A stretch of 64,000 bases of DNA, from the NCBI RefSeq assembly GCF_026107415.2, contig NZ_JAPCHX010000001.1, positions 372,001 through 436,000 of the forward strand. The letters are read 5' to 3'. The notes beneath the pieces were generated by a model, which made no database searches, had not been told where the DNA came from, and was given only the letters and a program-made list of their open reading frames with translations. This document shows, one piece after another, positions 52,654 through 61,378 of the stretch (the stretch's first letter is position 1; each line of letters starts with the position of its first letter). The position numbers and the translations under genes are program-made. Source of the DNA: Microbacterium sp. MPKO10 (GTDB lineage Bacteria; Actinomycetota; Actinomycetes; Actinomycetales; Microbacteriaceae).

Positions 52654-53370
52654 CTACGCGAGACCGCTCTCTCGCGCCACAATCGCCGCCTGCATGCGCG
52701 AAGTGCAGTCGAGCTTGCGCAGCACGCGCGAGACGTGGGTCTTCGTGGTGGCTTCAGAGATGGAGAGTTCCCCGGCGATCTGCTGGTTCGACAGTCCGCG
52801 ACCGAGAGCGCCGAGGACGTCGCGCTCGCGTGTGGTGAGCTCGTCAACACCGCGCCCCGCGTCTTCGCGCGCGGGTGCTCCCTGCGGATGACGCACAGCC
52901 TGACCAGGTTCCCTCACGTTCGCCGTTTCTCGCCCTGTGCCGCGGCCGGGCTCCCCGGCAAACGCCGCGAGAAGGCGCCGCGTCACCTGGGGCGCGATGA
53001 CTCCGTCACCCGCAGCCACGTGCCGGATCGCCGCGACGAGGTCGTCAGGCTCGACGGTCTTCAGCAGAAATCCCGCCGCACCGGCGCGCATGGCTTCGAA
53101 GACGAACTCGTCGAGGTCGAACGTGGTCAGCACGAGCACATCGGCGAGCGCTTCGCGCGTGATCTGTCGCGTCGCACTGATGCCGTCTCGGCCGGGCATC
53201 CGAATATCCATGAGCACAACATCGGGCGCGAGCTCTGCGGCGAGCGTCACGGCCTCGTCACCTTGAGCCGCTTCACCGACAACGACGATGCCCGCGTTCT
53301 CGAGCATGGTGCGCAGCCCCAGGCGGATCGCAGCGTGGTCGTCGGCGAGCACGACCCGGATGCCGCTCAC
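52654..53370 (-). CDS. NarL/LuxR-family response regulator
   Basis: 238 residues. Receiver domain 1-120 with phospho-acceptor Asp54 region (VVLMDIRMPGRDG) and Lys (GFLLKTVEPDD); LuxR-type helix-turn-helix at about 175-235 (LTTRERDVLGALGRGLSNQQIAGELSISEATTKTHVSRVLRKL). A Pro/Gly/Arg-rich linker of about 40 residues (GEPGRGTGRETANVREPGQA) is unusually long. GTG at 53370 overlaps the stop of the kinase gene (GTGA), so the pair is translated as a unit. Confidence 0.93.
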   Translation of the reverse strand: MSGIRVVLADDHAAIRLGLRTMLENAGIVVVGEAAQGDEAVTLAAELAPDVVLMDIRMPGRDGISATRQITREALADVLVLTTFDLDEFVFEAMRAGAAGFLLKTVEPDDLVAAIRHVAAGDGVIAPQVTRRLLAAFAGEPGRGTGRETANVREPGQAVRHPQGAPAREDAGRGVDELTTRERDVLGALGRGLSNQQIAGELSISEATTKTHVSRVLRKLDCTSRMQAAIVARESGLA

Positions 53371-54653
53371 GCTGTCGCCCCCGCGGAGACCGGCTGCACA
53401 GGAATGCTCACGTCGACGCGCCAGCATCCGCTCTCGTCGACGAACGAGTCCAGCGCACCTCCGAATGCCTCGGCTCGTTCGCGCATCACGCGTATGCCGA
53501 TTCCGGCGCTGGGCACCGCAGCATCCTGGCCTGCTTGCGGCATCGTGTTGCGGGCGTCGACGCGCACAACATCGTCGACGGCGACGACCAGGTCAAGCGT
53601 GCCGCCGGGTGCGTGTTTCACCGCGTTGGTGATGATCTCTCCGCAGATGCGCGTGATGGCCTGACGCACAGGCTCGCCGAGGACGTCATACGCGCCCGCG
53701 GACGGCAACGACACCGAGACGCTGATCCCGGATGCTGACTCGGCGTCTCGCACCAGTCGTTCCAGCCCCGCGAGAGATGCATCTGCCGGGGCAGCAGCGA
53801 GCGGCTCATCTCCCGCCCGCAGCACTGTGATGAGGGAGCGCATATCGTCGAGCGCACCGATGCTCGACTCGCGGACAGTCTCGAGCACGACGCGCTGACG
53901 TTCGGCGATGCGCTGCCATGCGGCATCGGTATCGCCATCGCCATCGCCGTTCATCGGCATCGTGAGACCCGCCGCCGAGTTGAGCGCAATGGCAGACAGT
54001 CGCGACGCGACGACGTCGTGCAGTTCGCTCGCCATGCGCGAGCGCTCGTCACGCACGGCCTCGTCGCGCTGCAGTTCGGCGATGCGACGCAGGTCGTCGC
54101 TGCGCTCACGCTCGAGAGCGAGGCGCTCGTCGCCAAGTTCGGCGATCTCATTGCGCTGCCGCACATTCGCGCCCCACCAGATCGGCGTTCCGAAGATCGC
54201 GATGCCCTGCAGCGCGCCGAGCACCACGGCGTTCACCCCCAACGCCATCGGGCCGGCGGTGACGACCGCGACTCCCGCAATAGCGACGCCATAGGTTGCT
54301 CGGCGAACACCGCGGCGACCGTAGCAGGACGCCGAGTAGAGCCCGTCCATGACGTACAGGATCACGGCGTTCGACCCGCCCAGCGCCAGGTCGATGCCCA
54401 CGGCGGCGAGGCTCAGCACGAGGGCGACGCCGGGCGCTCGTCGCCTCAGCGCGTTGCCGAGCACCGCCACGACGATGGGCACGGCGAACGCCACGCGGCT
54501 CAGCTCACGGTCGACGACGAAGCCCACGTTGCCCGCCACGACGAGCACGGCGCATGCTGCCGCGAACAGCACGGTGCCGCCCCAGTGCATGACGCGCGGT
54601 CGCTCACCGACCCAGGTGACAGCCCGGCTCGCGGTGCGGGTGAGTGTGCCCAT
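53367..54653 (-). CDS. NarL-type sensor histidine kinase
   Basis: 428 residues. Four or five N-terminal membrane helices (about 25-165) without a large sensor domain are followed by a coiled coil (ELGDERLALERERSDDLRRIAELQRDE) and the HisKA_3 dimerisation domain with the phospho-accepting His in SELHDVVASRLSAIA near 220. The ATPase domain follows, with N-box EIITNAVKHAPGG near 350. The signal is unknown; this architecture is typical of envelope-stress sensors. ATG at 54653 chosen as the start before the first helix. Confidence 0.92.
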   Translation of the reverse strand: MGTLTRTASRAVTWVGERPRVMHWGGTVLFAAACAVLVVAGNVGFVVDRELSRVAFAVPIVVAVLGNALRRRAPGVALVLSLAAVGIDLALGGSNAVILYVMDGLYSASCYGRRGVRRATYGVAIAGVAVVTAGPMALGVNAVVLGALQGIAIFGTPIWWGANVRQRNEIAELGDERLALERERSDDLRRIAELQRDEAVRDERSRMASELHDVVASRLSAIALNSAAGLTMPMNGDGDGDTDAAWQRIAERQRVVLETVRESSIGALDDMRSLITVLRAGDEPLAAAPADASLAGLERLVRDAESASGISVSVSLPSAGAYDVLGEPVRQAITRICGEIITNAVKHAPGGTLDLVVAVDDVVRVDARNTMPQAGQDAAVPSAGIGIRVMRERAEAFGGALDSFVDESGCWRVDVSIPVQPVSAGATA

Positions 54654-54783
54654 GTCGCCTATTTCAGCACACTGCAGACGACCGCACGTCCCTCGAAGGA
54701 TGTACGCAACCACAAGGCGCTCGGGCCAAGATCACTCCTTTGCCCGACGACGCACCTCGCCCGCTCTGGCGACGATAGGACGC

Positions 54784-55620
54784 ATGGACATGGACTTCCT
54801 CACCGGCGCTGCGCTGCACGGCCCCGCACTTTTCGGAGTGCTCGCGATTCTCGCGCTCATCGATTCCACGAGCTTCGGCACACTTCTCATCCCGGTCTGG
54901 CTTCTTCTTGCCCCGGGGCGCCTTCGGCCGGGGCGACTACTGATCTACCTGGCGACGATCACCGCGTTCTACGCCGCGGTGGGCATCATGATCGCACTCG
55001 GCGCTACCTATTTCACCGACGCGATCTCGGCAGCACTCGCTTCTCCGTTCGTGCGCTGGCTTGAGCTTCTGCTGGGTGCCGGAATGCTCGTCTTCAGTTT
55101 CACCATGGACACCGGAAAGAAGAAAAACGGTGCCTCTTCTGACGAACCCGCCGAACCGGGTCGGCTGGCCCGTTGGCGTGCGCGGGCGATGGGAGTGACG
55201 GATGCTGCGTCAGCAGACAGATCGTCGGCAGCACCGGGGTCACCAACCACCACAGTCACGACAGTACGCACCCGCGCGATCGCGCCGCTCATGATGCTCG
55301 CACTCACCGCCGCTCTCATCGAGGTGGCGTCGATGCTCCCCTACCTTGCCGGAATCGGTCTGATCTCAGCATCCGGTGCGGGGTGGCCGGCCTCGGCGGG
55401 TCTCATTCTGGGCTATTGCCTGGTGATGGTGCTCCCCGCGCTCGTTCTCCTGGGCGCGCGCATCGTCGCGCGCCGTGCAATCGAACCTGTGCTCCAGCGC
55501 GTCAACGCCTGGATCACCAAGAACGCTGCAAGCTCAACGGCGTGGATCGTGGGGATCGTCGGGTTCTTGCTCGCTCGAGATGCGGCACAGGTGTTGGGCC
55601 TGTTCGACGCGCTCCACTGA
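54784..55620 (+). CDS. GAP (Sap) family integral membrane protein
   Basis: 278 residues with six predicted helices. The first is LFGVLAILALIDSTSFGTLLIPVWLLLAPGR, a characteristic start of actinobacterial GAP/Sap proteins (related to sulfolipid-1-addressing protein). A polar loop (about 115-165, Thr/Ser-rich) divides two three-helix halves. Role is unknown, possibly in lipid or glycolipid transport. ATG at 54784; transcribed divergently from the histidine kinase gene. Confidence 0.82.
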   Translation: MDMDFLTGAALHGPALFGVLAILALIDSTSFGTLLIPVWLLLAPGRLRPGRLLIYLATITAFYAAVGIMIALGATYFTDAISAALASPFVRWLELLLGAGMLVFSFTMDTGKKKNGASSDEPAEPGRLARWRARAMGVTDAASADRSSAAPGSPTTTVTTVRTRAIAPLMMLALTAALIEVASMLPYLAGIGLISASGAGWPASAGLILGYCLVMVLPALVLLGARIVARRAIEPVLQRVNAWITKNAASSTAWIVGIVGFLLARDAAQVLGLFDALH

Positions 55621-55634
55621 CCGCATCAGGGCGG

Positions 55635-55652
55635 CGGATGCTGAGGCATCCG
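55635..55652. terminator. Hairpin after the GAP gene
   Basis: A perfect 7-bp stem CGGATGC/GCATCCG with a TGAG loop starts 15 bases after the stop and is followed by a T-rich stretch (GTTCTGCTTCGTTTG). It lies between convergent genes and probably serves the GAP transcript. The stem itself contains the over-represented GGATGCTG octamer. Confidence 0.6.
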
Positions 55653-55676
55653 GTTCTGCTTCGTTTGCCTTTTGGC

Positions 55677-56249
55677 TCAGCGCAGGTCACGGCGCATGAG
55701 CACCCGGGGGAGGCCGGCAAGAACCGATGTTGTATCCGCGGCTTTTGTGAATCCCGCTTTCTCGAACGTTGCTCGGGTGCCGACGTACGCCATCGTCAAG
55801 TCGACCTTCTCACCGCGGTTGTCCACCGGGTATCCCTCCACCGCCGGCGCACCGTACTCACGAGCAAACTCGACGGCGCCCGCCAGCAGCGGATGCACGA
55901 GACCCTGCTTGCGATGCCCTGGGCGCACTCGCATGCACCAGATGCTCCACACGTCGAGATCGTCGATGTGCGGAATCTTGCGATTGCGGGCGAAGCTCGT
56001 GTCGGCCCGCGGGTGCACGCCCGCCCACGCGACAGGCTCGTCACCCTCGTAGGCGATCACGCCGGGTGGCGGGTCTTCGGCGCACAATTGTCTGACGCGT
56101 TCGGCCCGGGCAGACCCGTGCAGCTGGGTATGCTCCTTCGCGGGGAGACGGTAGCTCAGGCAGAAACACACGTTGGCGTCGGGTCGTTTCGGCCCGACCA
56201 ACGTGGCGACGTCGCCAAAGTTCGTGGCTGGCAGAACGGTGAGAGCCAT
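55677..56249 (-). CDS. GNAT-type N-acetyltransferase
   Basis: 190 residues. The acetyl-CoA fold is indicated by VIAYEGDEPVAWAGVHPR (64-81), WSIWCMRVRPGHRKQGLVHPLLAGAVEFARE (motif A, 100-130) with the RxxG pyrophosphate loop (RKQGLV), and a C-terminal YVGTRATFEKAGFTKA. The acceptor is unknown. ATG at 56249 is used; the frame extends upstream, but that part reads through the next gene's start region. It lies 68 bases downstream of the MFS gene. Confidence 0.88.
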   Translation of the reverse strand: MALTVLPATNFGDVATLVGPKRPDANVCFCLSYRLPAKEHTQLHGSARAERVRQLCAEDPPPGVIAYEGDEPVAWAGVHPRADTSFARNRKIPHIDDLDVWSIWCMRVRPGHRKQGLVHPLLAGAVEFAREYGAPAVEGYPVDNRGEKVDLTMAYVGTRATFEKAGFTKAADTTSVLAGLPRVLMRRDLR

Positions 56250-56317
56250 ATCGGCATGATCGCACACGGCACCAACGTTTGGCCTGCGCCGCCCTCCGAG
56301 AAAGGGGCGTGCTCGGG

Positions 56318-57505
56318 TCAGGCGGCGCTGTAGCCCCGCGGCATCCTGAATGCATAGACGGATGCCGCAAGCAGCAGCGCCGCAGCCACGCCGAATGCCG
56401 CACCATACGAGAGAACGTCGGCGAGCACCCCGGCGACGAGCGGCCCGATGATCGCCCCGAGGTCTGAGAACATCGAGAACACGGCGACCGGTGTGCCGCC
56501 GCGCGCCCCGGCGGCGTCGCCAACGGATGCTGCGGGAGCAGTTCCGGTGAACGCCGACGCCACGCCGTAGAGCGCGAGAAGAACGACGAGCATCCACAAT
56601 TCGCCGACGATCGGCATCACGACAAGGGATGCCGCAGCGAGCGCGTACGCTCCGATGATCGCGGGGCGCCGCCCGACCTTGTCGACGAACGTGCCGGCCG
56701 GGGCCAGCATTGCCGTCTGCACAACCGCGGCGATCGCGAACGCAATGCCCGTCCACGCGGGATCGTGGTGCAGCACTTCGACGACGAGCACGGGAACCAG
56801 CGCGCTGCGCACGCCGAGCCCCGCCCAACCCTGCGTGAAGTTCGCCAGGCACGCTGCCTGATAGCGCACGTCGCGCACGACTTCACGGAAGGGCTTCACC
56901 ACGGCATTCGCCCCGGTCTCGCTCGTCTCGGTGCGATGCAGCATGAACAACCCGACGAGCCCGGCGATCGCGAGTGTCCCGGCATAGAAGAAGAACGGGG
57001 CGCGCAGCGAGATGAGAGCGAGCACGCCGCCGAGCGCCGGGCCGGCCATGCCCCCGATGAGGAACCCGCCCTGGTAGAAGCCGACGGCACGACCGCGCAG
57101 CGACAACGGCGTTGACCCGAGCAGCAGCGTCATCGCCGAGACCGAGAACATGGCAGAGCCGATGCCGCCGGCGCCGCGCAGCACGAGAACCTCGATGTAG
57201 GTCTGGGCGAGGCCGACGAGCGCGCTTGAGACGGCGACGATCCCGATGCCGATCGCGAGGATCGTGCGTTCCCCTCCGCGCTTGATCAGCCAGCCGCAGA
57301 ACGGGCTCGCGATGAGGCGCATGAACGCGAACGCCGACACCACAGCGCCCACCTCGAGGTAGCCGACGTCGAAGCTGCGCACGAAGACGGGAAGCACGGG
57401 AACGACGACGCCGAAACCCACCATGACGAAGAACGCGACAACGCCCAGCACATAGACGTCGCGACCGAGGCGCGGCTTACGCGGAGCGGCCGATTCAGAA
57501 CTCAC
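56318..57505 (-). CDS. MFS transporter
   Basis: 395 residues with twelve hydrophobic helices. The first is DVYVLGVVAFFVMVGFGVVVPVLPVFV. The motif A-like loop after helix 2 reads GWLIKRGGERTILAIG and the equivalent after helix 8 is FVDKVGRRPAIIGAYA. The overall pattern is that of a drug:proton antiporter-type efflux protein. GTG at 57505 (MSSESAAPRKPR) is the start. Substrate unknown. Confidence 0.92.
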   Translation of the reverse strand: MSSESAAPRKPRLGRDVYVLGVVAFFVMVGFGVVVPVLPVFVRSFDVGYLEVGAVVSAFAFMRLIASPFCGWLIKRGGERTILAIGIGIVAVSSALVGLAQTYIEVLVLRGAGGIGSAMFSVSAMTLLLGSTPLSLRGRAVGFYQGGFLIGGMAGPALGGVLALISLRAPFFFYAGTLAIAGLVGLFMLHRTETSETGANAVVKPFREVVRDVRYQAACLANFTQGWAGLGVRSALVPVLVVEVLHHDPAWTGIAFAIAAVVQTAMLAPAGTFVDKVGRRPAIIGAYALAAASLVVMPIVGELWMLVVLLALYGVASAFTGTAPAASVGDAAGARGGTPVAVFSMFSDLGAIIGPLVAGVLADVLSYGAAFGVAAALLLAASVYAFRMPRGYSAA

Positions 57506-57677
57506 GTTTCAACAATTCCAGACCTCGACGCAGATCGGTGTTCATGCGTCCCAAACGATCACTCTACGTCGCCGCGGCGAGCATATGGGCCGCACGAGCG
57601 CCAGAATGTGAAGTGCGCACGGAGCACGATCGCGCTGCACACCGCAGACCGAGTGCTCCGCTCGAGAAAGGAGCACG

Positions 57678-57980
57678 ATGTCAGACGCCACGGCAGGAAA
57701 CACGCGGGGAGCCCTGGTCATCCGTCTGGGCCCGGAAGAGATCGTCATTCGCAAACGCTACGAGACGCTCAGCATCCTCAATGACATTCTCATCGGTCTC
57801 TGGTTCATCGTGGGCAGTTTTCTCTTCTTCTCTGAAGCCACCTCGTACGCCGCAACATGGCTCTTCGTCATCGGCAGCGTCGAGATGCTGATCCGGCCGC
57901 TCATCCGCTTTGCACGCCACGTGCACTTGCGCCGTTTCCACCCGGGCGACGCCGAGGCCGTCGCAGCGAACGACTACTGA
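57678..57980 (+). CDS. YrhK-domain membrane protein
   Basis: 100 residues: a short N-terminal segment (EEIVIRKRYETLSILNDILIGLWFIVGSFLFF) and a second helix (ATWLFVIGSVEMLIRPLIRFARHVHLRR) that together match the YrhK-like domain, a two-helix membrane unit of unknown function. GAAAGGAG precedes ATG at 57678. It stands 62 bases before the NYN gene. Confidence 0.85.
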   Translation: MSDATAGNTRGALVIRLGPEEIVIRKRYETLSILNDILIGLWFIVGSFLFFSEATSYAATWLFVIGSVEMLIRPLIRFARHVHLRRFHPGDAEAVAANDY

Positions 57981-58041
57981 CGCACGCGGCGCGAGCGTGC
58001 AAGACTGAACGCAGACGTCACCCACCCGCGTAAGGAGCACC

Positions 58042-58950
58042 ATGGCAGAGGCACAGGATCCCCGCGTCGCCGTCTACCTCGACTTCGATAACATCGTGAT
58101 CTCCTGGTACGACCGAGTGCACGGGCGAGGCGCCTATGGGAAGGATCGCCAGCGGATCGCCGACCACCCCGATGACCCTGCCATTGCCGAACGCCTGCGG
58201 CAGGCCACGATTGAGGTTGGGGCGATCATCGACTTTGCAGCATCCTTCGGCACTCTCGTTCTGACGCGCGCCTACGCCGACTGGTCGTCGCACGTCAATG
58301 CTGAGTATCGCACGCAGCTCGTTGCCCGCGCCGTCGACCTGGTGCAGCTCTTCCCGGCCGCCGCATATGCGAAGAACGGCGCCGACATCCGCCTCGCCGT
58401 GGATGCTGTCGAGGACATGTTCCGCCTGCCCGACCTCACGCACGTCGTCATCGTGGGCGGCGACTCCGACTACGTTCCGCTCGCGCAGCGTTGCAAGCGG
58501 CTCGGGCGCTACGTCGTGGGTGTCGGTGTCGCCGGGTCGACGGCGAAATCTCTCGCTGCCGCGTGTGACGAGTTCGAATCGTACGAGTCGCTGTCGGGTG
58601 TGACGCGGGTAGAGCCGACACCCACAAAGAGTAAGGCGACCCGCAAGGCGAAGGCGGCGCAACCCGATGAGCCCGTCACCGACGGCCCCGAAGAGGTGAA
58701 TGACCCAGACGATCAGGATGCCGCGACAGCGCTTCTCGAGCGGGCGCTGCGGCTCGGGCATGACAAGAACGGTTCGGACGAATGGCTGCACACGTCTGCT
58801 GTGAAGACGCATATGCGTCGCATGGACCCCTCATTCAGTGAGAAGGCACTCGGCTATCGCTCGTTCAACGACTTTCTGAAGTCGCGCGACGCCATTACCG
58901 AGCTGGAATCCAGCGGGCACGAACGCCTTGTGCGCCTGCGCGAGAACTGA
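58042..58950 (+). CDS. NYN-domain protein with C-terminal OST-HTH/LOTUS domain
   Basis: 302 residues. Residues 8-195 are a PIN-like NYN nuclease domain: acidic metal ligands in VYLDFDNIVI (10-19) and VGGDSDYVPL (about 137-146), with LDAV-like VDAVEDMF between. The C-terminal 75 residues (TALLERALRLGHDKNGSDEWLHTSAVKTHMRRMDPSFSEKALGYRSFNDFLKS) form an OST-HTH/LOTUS RNA-binding-type domain. Similar proteins are thought to process RNA. A Lys/Pro-rich linker joins the two. AAGGAG precedes the ATG. Confidence 0.9.
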   Translation: MAEAQDPRVAVYLDFDNIVISWYDRVHGRGAYGKDRQRIADHPDDPAIAERLRQATIEVGAIIDFAASFGTLVLTRAYADWSSHVNAEYRTQLVARAVDLVQLFPAAAYAKNGADIRLAVDAVEDMFRLPDLTHVVIVGGDSDYVPLAQRCKRLGRYVVGVGVAGSTAKSLAAACDEFESYESLSGVTRVEPTPTKSKATRKAKAAQPDEPVTDGPEEVNDPDDQDAATALLERALRLGHDKNGSDEWLHTSAVKTHMRRMDPSFSEKALGYRSFNDFLKSRDAITELESSGHERLVRLREN

Positions 58951-58956
58951 CAGCTT

Positions 58957-59619
58957 CTACGATCTGTCGATATCGCCGAGCCCGGAACGGTGAGCGATGA
59001 CCGCGAGCTCCGTTCGGCTCTGCACCCCCATTTTCGTGAGAATCCGACTGACATATGTGCGTGCCGTAGCCGGACTGATGTAGAGAGACCTCGCGATCTC
59101 GGCGTTGCTCTCGCCATATGCGAGACGGCTCAGCACTGCATACTCCCGTTCGGTGAGCTCATCGAGCCGAGGATCCTTCGCCTGAAGCTTCGGAGTTGCG
59201 GCAACATACTCCATGACGTGACCGAGAATGGCTGGCGACAAGAGGTTTCCGCCGTCTGCGACGGTGTGCACTGCGGCCCGCAGATCTGCGGCAGGCGTGT
59301 CTTTGAGCAGGTACCCGGCAGCGCCGTTGCGAATGGCCTCGATGATGTCGTCGTCTTCGTCGAACGTTGTGAGGACCAGCACTCGCACGTCGCTCAATGC
59401 AGGGTCTCGGCGGATGACACGAGTTGCTTCGATTCCATCCATCTCGGGCATTCGAAGATCCATGAGCACGACATCCGGTGCGTACTCGCGTGCCTTCGCG
59501 ACGGCCTCCCTGCCGTTGCGCGCTTCAGCCACAACGGTGAGCTCCGGATCATTCTCGAGAAGCGTCCTGAGGCCCGCGCGCACCAGATCTTGGTCATCGA
59601 CGAGAAGAACCCGTGTCAT
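58957..59619 (-). CDS. NarL/LuxR-family response regulator
   Basis: 220 residues. Receiver domain with phospho-acceptor Asp in VVLMDLRMPEMDG (about 51-63), Lys in GYLLKDTPAAD, and a LuxR helix-turn-helix at 150-215 (LTEREYAVLSRLAYGESNAEIARSLYISPATARTYVSRILTKMG). ATG at 59619 overlaps the kinase stop by four bases. Separate from the pair at 52.6-54.6 kb. Confidence 0.94.
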   Translation of the reverse strand: MTRVLLVDDQDLVRAGLRTLLENDPELTVVAEARNGREAVAKAREYAPDVVLMDLRMPEMDGIEATRVIRRDPALSDVRVLVLTTFDEDDDIIEAIRNGAAGYLLKDTPAADLRAAVHTVADGGNLLSPAILGHVMEYVAATPKLQAKDPRLDELTEREYAVLSRLAYGESNAEIARSLYISPATARTYVSRILTKMGVQSRTELAVIAHRSGLGDIDRS

Positions 59620-60758
59620 CTGCCGCTCCCCACCGGGAGCCGGGCGACGACATCGCAGCCGTTCCGCGACGAATGGATTGTGAGAGCTCCGCCAACTGAC
59701 GATGCTCGCTCGTGCATGCCCGTGACGCCGTGCGATTCGGTGATGCCATCGGCAGCTGTCGCCCCGTTGTCACTGACGGCGACGATGAGCTGGCTGCCTT
59801 CGGTTGTCACTTCGATGCGGGCGCGAGACGCGTTGGAGTGCTTCATCACGTTGGTCACCGCTTCCTGCACGATACGGAAGGCGACACCGTCTACGCTACG
59901 CGGCAGGTCGCCCGTCATACGAATGTCAGTCGTGAACTCGATGTGCGAATGCTTCGGAATGACACTCTCGATGCGCGCCAGCCCGTCTGCGACGTTCGCG
60001 CGAGAGTCTCGCAGAACGGCAACGGTCTCGCGCAGATCGGCCATTGTCGATCGTGCTGCCGACGAGACCTGCCGCAGTGCTCGCGCCGCCTGTGACGTTT
60101 CGTCCGTCGTCAGAGCCTCCTGCGCGATGTCGGTGTGCAGCGAGATCACTGTGATGCCGTGCCCGATCGAATCATGCAGGTCACGCGCGACGGTGAGCCT
60201 CTCGGCATGCGCCCGCTCCTCGGCATCGCGCTTCGCGCGTTCCGACGACAGGGCGACAAGCTCACGGCGAGAACGGATGCTGTCGCCAAGCGCGAGCGCA
60301 CCAGCCATCAAGAACGCGTGACCAGCCAGTTCGTACCCGACGACGAGGGAGGCCGATTGCCCGTCGATGAGGCGAAAGACGACACTCACGAGAAGCGCGA
60401 CGATCGCCGCCACAATTCCCCACAGCATCCTGCCGAATTCTGCCGCGGAATACAGCGCGGCGACAATCGGAACGGCAACGCCGATCGCCGGGTAGCCCGC
60501 CGTGTAGTACGCGAACAGCCCGAGCACCGAGATGGCAACCACGAGCCCCGGGTATCGACGCCGCACGAGCATGAGCGCACCGAGGCCGATCGCCCAGAGA
60601 TAGGCGAGGCCGTCTGGGTCCTGCCGACCGCCATAACCCGCACTCATGACGGCGATGACGATGACGGCGACGGCCATGCCGAGCAGCGCGTCTGTCACCC
60701 ACATCGGCCACCGACTGCGCTGACCGCCGATCTGCTGTCTGCCGCTCACGCTACCCAC
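59616..60758 (-). CDS. NarL-type sensor histidine kinase
   Basis: About 380 residues. Helices between 15 and 160 (ALLGMAVAVIVIAVMSAGYGG, LVVAISVLGLFAYYTAGYPAIGVAVPIVAALYSAAEF, GIVAAIVALLVSVVF) form the membrane sensor. The HisKA_3 box ARDLHDSIGHGITVISLHTD near 195 contains the phospho-accepting His, and the ATPase domain has EAVTNVMKHSNAS near 308 and GVTGMHERASSVGG near 350. GTG at 60758 or the one at 60749 could be the start. Signal unknown. Confidence 0.93.
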   Translation of the reverse strand: MGSVSGRQQIGGQRSRWPMWVTDALLGMAVAVIVIAVMSAGYGGRQDPDGLAYLWAIGLGALMLVRRRYPGLVVAISVLGLFAYYTAGYPAIGVAVPIVAALYSAAEFGRMLWGIVAAIVALLVSVVFRLIDGQSASLVVGYELAGHAFLMAGALALGDSIRSRRELVALSSERAKRDAEERAHAERLTVARDLHDSIGHGITVISLHTDIAQEALTTDETSQAARALRQVSSAARSTMADLRETVAVLRDSRANVADGLARIESVIPKHSHIEFTTDIRMTGDLPRSVDGVAFRIVQEAVTNVMKHSNASRARIEVTTEGSQLIVAVSDNGATAADGITESHGVTGMHERASSVGGALTIHSSRNGCDVVARLPVGSGR

Positions 60759-60876
60759 CGTAGGGCGAACGTCGCGATCGCGACAGTGCAGTTCAGCAGG
60801 TGTCGCTCTTGTGCGTATTCACACGTCGCCGATTGACGGACGCGCCCTCTGCCCTCGGTTTCGTAGCGTCGAGAGC

Positions 60877-61362
60877 ATGACTCAACCTCCGCTTCCTCCC
60901 GATGACCGCCAGCGCCCTGCGCCCACACGGCGTCGCCTCGGCCTGCCGTTCGTGGCTCTCGTCGGGCTCGCGCTTCTCGCCGTGCCCCGCGTCGTGCTTC
61001 ACGATCTCGATCTCATCGCGGAGGGCACTCCGCTGAATGCACTTTTCGTCTTCGGCCCCGTCATCATCTGGATCGGCGTGGCGTGGGCGGCGCGCGTCCC
61101 GAATCCGTTTCTCACGCTTCTGATCGTCGGCGCGCTCTACGGCGTGTTTCTCGCGCTCGGGCACCAGCTCCTGTGGAACGTCAACACTGGCGGCGCGCAG
61201 CCGCAGCTCGGGGGTAACCTCTCAGACATCGATCCGGTTCTCGAAACTGTGATCTTTCGTGTGTTCGCCACGATCTCAAGTCTGTTCACCGGTGTGATCG
61301 TTGGCGCGATTTCGGGCCTCATCGCGTGGGGTCTCAGCGCGATCACTCGTCGGGCTCGATAG
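60877..61362 (+). CDS. Four-helix membrane protein of unknown function
   Basis: 161 residues. A proline/arginine-rich cytoplasmic start is followed by helices LGLPFVALVGLALLAVPRVVL, LFVFGPVIIWIGVAWAA, PFLTLLIVGALYGVFLALGHQLLW and a last one (VFATISSLFTGVIVGAISGLIAWGLSAI). I do not recognise a characterised family. ATG at 60877 lies 118 bases from the divergent kinase start. Confidence 0.8.
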   Translation: MTQPPLPPDDRQRPAPTRRRLGLPFVALVGLALLAVPRVVLHDLDLIAEGTPLNALFVFGPVIIWIGVAWAARVPNPFLTLLIVGALYGVFLALGHQLLWNVNTGGAQPQLGGNLSDIDPVLETVIFRVFATISSLFTGVIVGAISGLIAWGLSAITRRAR

Positions 61363-61378
61363 CTCGAACAGCTCGTGG